DNA from: an uncultured Oscillospiraceae bacterium
Lineage (GTDB): Bacteria > Bacillota > Clostridia > Oscillospirales > Acutalibacteraceae
Length of the DNA: 10,261 nucleotides
Assembly (NCBI GenBank): GCA_958354085.1
Contig: CATWUX010000079.1
Span: 1 to 10,261 of the forward strand
Reading direction: 5' to 3'
Each line of letters starts with the position of its first letter. The first letter of the stretch is position 1. Positions 6,640-10,261 of this stretch are shown piece by piece. A model generated the notes under the pieces. That model was not told where the DNA came from, searched no databases, and saw only the letters and a program-made list of their open reading frames with translations. A program made the translations under genes and the position numbers.

Positions 6640-9555
6640 TCATCGCTTATTTCGGCTGCTCAGCTCGATGCGCTTGCGTTCCAGCTCACGGTTGATGTTG
6701 GCATTTTCTTTTTCCAGCGCCACGCGCGGATTGCGGTTGTTGAACAGAACGTCACGGAATGCATTGTCCATACAACGGGACATAAAATAGCTTCCGGGCA
6801 CCTCCGGCACCTCGCGGATATAGGCACGCTGTGTTTTCAGCTGTTCCTGCTCCTCGGCCGTCCAGTTAAGCTGGGAAAACGCCTCCAGATTGGCGGTTGC
6901 GTGACGGCCGGCGGGCCCCAGAAGGCTCTCAACCGCGTTGCCGAACCTTGCCTGCGTCTGCGCGCTTGTCAGCCATTTCAGGAACGACCAGCACGCCTCC
7001 TTGTTTTCCGCCTTTTCAAAAATGACGGCCGCCGTGCCGGATCCGCCTCCGGTACGCAGGATACTGCCATCCTCCTGCTCCACGCCCGGTACCGGCACCA
7101 TCGCCCACTGCCCGCGGATTTCGGGGGCGGCAGCCGACAGCACGCCGTACGTACCGAACGAGCTGATGGCCAACGGCATTTCCCCGGTACGGAACCGGGT
7201 GTTAAAATCGTAGGTGAGGTCAAATCCGTACTTGGTGTAAAAACTCGTCCACGTCTTGAACGCTTCCAAAGCAGCCGTGGAATCCAACGCCGTCTTGCTC
7301 AGGTCGTCGGCATAATAATCGCCGCCATACTGCATCAGCAGCGTGGGGAACAAATCCTTGGCGCCCACGCCGACATCCACGGCGCCCTGCGCCGTGATCG
7401 CGGAATACGGCAGCCCCATCGTCATGTTCTTCCGCTGCAGAACCGCCACCACGTCAAACACTTCCGTCCAAGTTTGCGGCACCTTCAGCTGCAGCTCCTC
7501 AAAAATATCGGTACGGTAGAACATCATCAAAAACGTCTGCGTAATGGGCAGCGCATACGTGCCGCCGTTATAGGAGTAGGGCACCGTCGCGTCCGCACCG
7601 AACCACTGTTTGACCTCGTTAAAGTCCGCAAACTGGGATAGATCCGCCAAAGCGCCGCGGCTGGCCAGATTGACCGGCTGCCCGCGCGCAATGCTCAGCG
7701 CCACATCCGGCCCGTTGCCGGAGAGCGTCGCTTCCACAAAACCCGTCTGTACCAGATTCAGGTTGATCTGTATACCGGTATCGGGAGTGAATTCGTCAAG
7801 GATCATATCTTTGATGATCTGCGCCTGATCACGGCCGTCCGCCGTCCAAACGGAAATTGCCTCGCCCTCCGCATAATCCGACATGGTGTTGTAATCATCG
7901 CTGAAGGCGGCAAGGAATTGGTAAAAAGAAAATTTCAGGTTTGACCAGAAGCTGCCCTTTGGGGACGGGAGTGTGGCATCGGCCGAATGCAGCAAAAAAT
8001 AGTCGATCTCCAGAGGCTGTTTTACGCTGCTCATCAGCCACTCGGACAGCATCGCGATATTGTCACGGAAATTACTCAGACGTTTCGGAATCACCGCCGT
8101 TTTGGCCGCAAACTCCGCCAGCTGCTCCGAAACGCGGCGCAAAGGCTCGGACTGCGTGGACTTTTCTCCGTTGATCCGGTCATATTCATCCGCAAGCGCC
8201 GCGAGCTGATCCGCCATATCCTGCAGCTCCGCTTTCAGTCCGCTGATTTCCCGTTCCAGCTGATAATCGCGGTAGGTATCCGGATTGGTGCTGGTCACGA
8301 TAATAATGCGGCGATACAGCGTATTCATCCTGGTCGTGATCTCGCTGACAGCCTGCAAAATGTTGCCCCAGTTGCCGATGGTCACTTCAAACGAGATCGT
8401 GTTGACGCCTTTTTTCAGATACACATAACAGGGCGTGCCGTTTTCATCGGTCACCGTTTTGTTCTGCCAGCCAAAGCCGAACGGGAACGCCACGCTGCGC
8501 ATTTCCGCATAGGGAATCTCACCGTTTATGTAAATATTGCGAAAGGTTGAAACACCCAATGAAGTGTTTTGCCGGTATTTGATCGTCAGCGCGTACAAGC
8601 CGTCCTCCGGGATATTGTCAATGGTATACGATATCCAGCGGCCGCTGTCCGCCCAGCTGCTTTGACCGATCACATTACGCCGCACCACCCGCGGATCGTT
8701 CGGCACCGTGGAGGCGTTTGCCCGATCGGCAACCGGATAGATCGTCTGATCGGATTTCAGTGTCGTCTTTTCTCCCTGATAATCCAGCAGCACATTGCCT
8801 ATGGGCTGATAACCCTTTTGCCTGTATTCCTGCTGCTTCTCTGCGTAGGTAGGCAGCGCCGTTTCCTGCGCCGCACCCAGCCGCATGTCGTTCACGACCA
8901 GTCCGTCCTCCGGCACTGTCAGCCGCAATGTGTGCGTTCCTTTGGTCAGGTACAGCACATACGGCGTATCGATATAGCCGGTTGTATCCTTCAGGCCCAC
9001 ATTTTGAAACGCGAAAACCTCTTCCTGCCGGGGGATCAAGTCGTTGCCGTGGCTGTCCTGCCGCAGCTCATCGGCGTCCTTCCACACGCGCTTGAGCAGT
9101 GTGGAACGTGCACCGGCAAACGGCACTTCACCGTCCAGCTGTACGCTCACGGCGATGTCCTGTCCTTTGCCGGGCAGCGCGGCATACCGCAGCTTGAGCG
9201 TATAACCGGCATCGGCCGGTACGTCGATCGTCCATTCGATATACCCACCTTTTTCCAGCTGAACGGCTGCCCCTTCGTTCAAATAGGTTTCCAGCCGTTT
9301 GGCGCCTTCGTCGGACAACGTTCCCTGCGCCAGCTCCAGCGGCCGTTCCTCAGCGGAAAGCGGAAAATCCGCATGTGCCTGCGTATAGGCGTAATAGCTC
9401 AGCCCGTCTGCCGATACCACCTGCGTTTCGGCAGCATCCCCCGCATCGGCCTCCGTCCGAGCAGCGGCGACCGCTGTGCCGCCGCATGCAAGCAGTACTG
9501 CCAGCATCCCGCTCATACCGCGCTTCAATGCTTTGGAAGATATAAACGAAAACAA
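6640..9555 (-). CDS. Large multi-domain extracellular solute-binding protein with N-terminal carbohydrate-binding-like modules
   Basis: This protein is about 971 residues from the TTG start chosen here, or 974 from GTG at 9564-9562; numbering below follows the longer form. I prefer TTG because AGAAGGAG lies 8 nt upstream of it but touches the GTG. Residues 1-35 are a signal sequence; LLAC at 24-27 is an imperfect lipobox, so it could be a lipoprotein or be cleaved after the AVAAA stretch. Residues about 50-235 and 258-410 look like two beta-sandwich modules, each with strand pairs such as GGYIEWTIDVPADAGYTLKL and WISYTIDNIPEDGLYALTIK, resembling CBM6/35-like folds. Residues about 430-505 are helical and heptad-rich (coiled coil). 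Residues about 566-974 are a family-1 sugar-binding domain (AISVWTADGRDQ, GNGPDVALSIARGQPVNLA, TGGGSGTAAVIFEKAENKEACWSFLKWLTS). Typical sugar-binding proteins have 400-550 residues, so this is about twice as long. It probably feeds the two permeases just downstream. Confidence 0.92.
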   Translation of the reverse strand: MFSFISSKALKRGMSGMLAVLLACGGTAVAAARTEADAGDAAETQVVSADGLSYYAYTQAHADFPLSAEERPLELAQGTLSDEGAKRLETYLNEGAAVQLEKGGYIEWTIDVPADAGYTLKLRYAALPGKGQDIAVSVQLDGEVPFAGARSTLLKRVWKDADELRQDSHGNDLIPRQEEVFAFQNVGLKDTTGYIDTPYVLYLTKGTHTLRLTVPEDGLVVNDMRLGAAQETALPTYAEKQQEYRQKGYQPIGNVLLDYQGEKTTLKSDQTIYPVADRANASTVPNDPRVVRRNVIGQSSWADSGRWISYTIDNIPEDGLYALTIKYRQNTSLGVSTFRNIYINGEIPYAEMRSVAFPFGFGWQNKTVTDENGTPCYVYLKKGVNTISFEVTIGNWGNILQAVSEITTRMNTLYRRIIIVTSTNPDTYRDYQLEREISGLKAELQDMADQLAALADEYDRINGEKSTQSEPLRRVSEQLAEFAAKTAVIPKRLSNFRDNIAMLSEWLMSSVKQPLEIDYFLLHSADATLPSPKGSFWSNLKFSFYQFLAAFSDDYNTMSDYAEGEAISVWTADGRDQAQIIKDMILDEFTPDTGIQINLNLVQTGFVEATLSGNGPDVALSIARGQPVNLASRGALADLSQFADFNEVKQWFGADATVPYSYNGGTYALPITQTFLMMFYRTDIFEELQLKVPQTWTEVFDVVAVLQRKNMTMGLPYSAITAQGAVDVGVGAKDLFPTLLMQYGGDYYADDLSKTALDSTAALEAFKTWTSFYTKYGFDLTYDFNTRFRTGEMPLAISSFGTYGVLSAAAPEIRGQWAMVPVPGVEQEDGSILRTGGGSGTAAVIFEKAENKEACWSFLKWLTSAQTQARFGNAVESLLGPAGRHATANLEAFSQLNWTAEEQEQLKTQRAYIREVPEVPGSYFMSRCMDNAFRDVLFNNRNPRVALEKENANINRELERKRIELSSRNKR

Positions 9556-9560
9556 TCGGC

Positions 9561-10261
9561 TCACTCCTTCTCAGGAACCGTGTCGGACTCCGACACATTG
9601 CATTTTTTCAAATATTGCGTAGGCGCGCACCCCATCGTACGCTTAAACGCCTTGTTGAACGATTGAACATTCGCGTAGTTCAGCCGCTGCGCGACCTGCA
9701 CAACGCTGAGTTTACCGTAACGCATCAGCTCCAGCGCCTTTTGAATCTTTTTGTTGCTGATATACCGCTGGATAGTGATACCGGTCTTTTTCTTGAACAT
9801 ATCCGAAATGTAGGAGTAGTTGTAGCCAACCTCCTGCGCGATATGCTTCACATCCATCTTTTCAAAAATGTGATTTTCAATATATTTGATGACGGAATAA
9901 ACCGACCGGCCGACCGAATCCACCGATGCGGTCGGGAAATAGACCGGCATGGGATTCAAAATGAAAGAACGGCAGGTGGAAATCAGCATCTGCACCAGAT
10001 AGGTCTCGACCATCAGCGGATAAAACATGGCCTTATTGTACAGCTCATCCAGATTACGGAAAATCGGAATCAGCAATTCGCTGTGGTCGGCCGCCTTATA
10101 CACGGACAGCGTCTCAATAAAGTTTCGCAGATAACGCATTTCCTCGCCGGTCGCATCTTCATTGAAATCAAAGCCGATATACGCATAGCGCAAATCCGAA
10201 TTGTTGGCGGTGCTGATCGCATGGATCGAACCGGCCGGCGAAATGTGGATATCGCCCTCAA
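9561..10261 (-). CDS. AraC-family transcriptional regulator (N-terminus outside window)
   Basis: The frame is open from the right edge of the window to TGA at 9563-9561, giving 232 visible residues. The only in-window initiator candidate near the top is TTG at 10193, but coding continues upstream of it with EGDIHISPAGSIHAIS, a typical sugar-binding cupin strand pair (GD-x-x-x-x-P-x-x-x-H). The real start is therefore outside the window. The middle region is helical (MVETYLVQMLIS), as in dimerising AraC regulators. The last hundred or so residues hold the two helix-turn-helix motifs: DVKHIAQEVGYNYSYISDMF, then the LSVVQVAQRLNYANVQSFNK segment with the family signature ending FKRTMGCAPTQYLKK. 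It likely senses a ligand of the imported substrate and activates this operon. Its stop overlaps the GTG of the binding-protein gene (GTGA) or lies 5 bp before the favoured TTG, so the regulator is cotranscribed with its likely targets. Confidence 0.93.
   Translation of the reverse strand, partial: EGDIHISPAGSIHAISTANNSDLRYAYIGFDFNEDATGEEMRYLRNFIETLSVYKAADHSELLIPIFRNLDELYNKAMFYPLMVETYLVQMLISTCRSFILNPMPVYFPTASVDSVGRSVYSVIKYIENHIFEKMDVKHIAQEVGYNYSYISDMFKKKTGITIQRYISNKKIQKALELMRYGKLSVVQVAQRLNYANVQSFNKAFKRTMGCAPTQYLKKCNVSESDTVPEKE
9564..9571 (-). promoter_or_regulatory. Ribosome binding site AGAAGGAG deciding the start of the binding-protein gene
   Basis: Read on the minus strand, AGAAGGAG lies inside the last codons of the AraC gene. 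It ends on the G of the in-frame GTG (9564-9562), leaving no spacer for that codon, but it is 8 nt from the in-frame TTG at 9555-9553, which is the usual distance. This favours TTG initiation. The placement inside the regulator's coding end also suggests translational coupling. Confidence 0.7.

Noticed and set aside
6635..6647. Inverted repeat AGCGAT-C-ATCGCT at the end of the binding-protein gene, considered as a terminator
   Set aside because: A one-base centre cannot form a hairpin loop, so only 4 pairs could form in RNA, and no U-tract follows on the minus strand. It overlaps the stop codon region and is probably chance.
8569..9666. A 365-codon open frame on the plus strand
   Set aside because: It runs antisense through the start of the binding-protein gene and into the AraC gene; both of those are strongly supported by domain matches, and this frame is not.
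9561..10193. AraC gene starting at TTG 10193 as a complete 210-residue protein
   Set aside because: Coding with a clear cupin-like motif continues upstream of this TTG to the window edge, so the TTG is an internal leucine codon and the gene is partial.
10070..10261. Another minus-strand open frame at the right edge
   Set aside because: It overlaps the AraC gene in a different frame. The AraC frame continues to the edge with a recognisable cupin segment, so this is a shadow.

Overview
All genes in this window lie on the minus strand, so the locus reads from right (10261) to left (1). It looks like one polycistronic operon of a Gram-positive-type (Bacillota) bacterium. The evidence is AGGAG-type ribosome binding sites, a CUT1-type sugar ABC transporter with two separate permeases and a large secreted binding protein, an AraC regulator, and DUF5696 and NHL/Yip1 proteins of the kind I associate with Paenibacillus and Clostridia. 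The moderate-to-high GC content fits Paenibacillaceae or a GC-rich Clostridia lineage (Oscillospirales-like), but I cannot fix the genus.

Layout in transcription order: (1) an AraC-family regulator with the C-terminal part of an N-terminal cupin-like domain and two C-terminal helix-turn-helix motifs (9561-10261, 5' end outside the window). (2) A very large solute-binding protein with two predicted N-terminal beta-sandwich (carbohydrate-binding-like) modules, a coiled coil and a C-terminal family-1-type sugar-binding domain (6640-9555 or 9564). (3) A MalF/LplB-like permease (5659-6579). (4) A MalG/LplC-like permease (4760-5632). (5) A 700-residue protein with a signal peptide, NHL-type beta-propeller repeats, TPRs and a six-helix membrane part ending in a Yip1-like domain (2633-4735). 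(6) A 754-residue membrane-anchored DUF5696 protein that looks like a glycosidase-fold protein (350-2614). (7) The first 109 residues of a second, different MalF-like permease (1-327), which suggests that a second transporter set continues beyond the window.

Spacing is tight: AraC and the binding-protein gene overlap or abut, and the other junctions are 17 to 60 bp. No gene-free stretch exceeds 60 bp. I saw no terminator, tRNA, rRNA, CRISPR array, insertion sequence or origin. The longest junction (6580-6639, between binding protein and first permease) can form a modest imperfect hairpin.

Working model (inference): the regulator senses a sugar or related signal and controls the operon. The multi-module binding protein captures a glycan or oligosaccharide at the cell surface, and the DUF5696 protein may process it outside the membrane. 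The two permeases import the product with an ATPase encoded elsewhere, as is usual for CUT1 systems that share an MsmX-type ATPase. The NHL-TPR-Yip1 protein may be a surface sensor or scaffold for the transporter. The DUF5696 and NHL-TPR-Yip1 pair between two transporter sets is the least understood and most interesting part.
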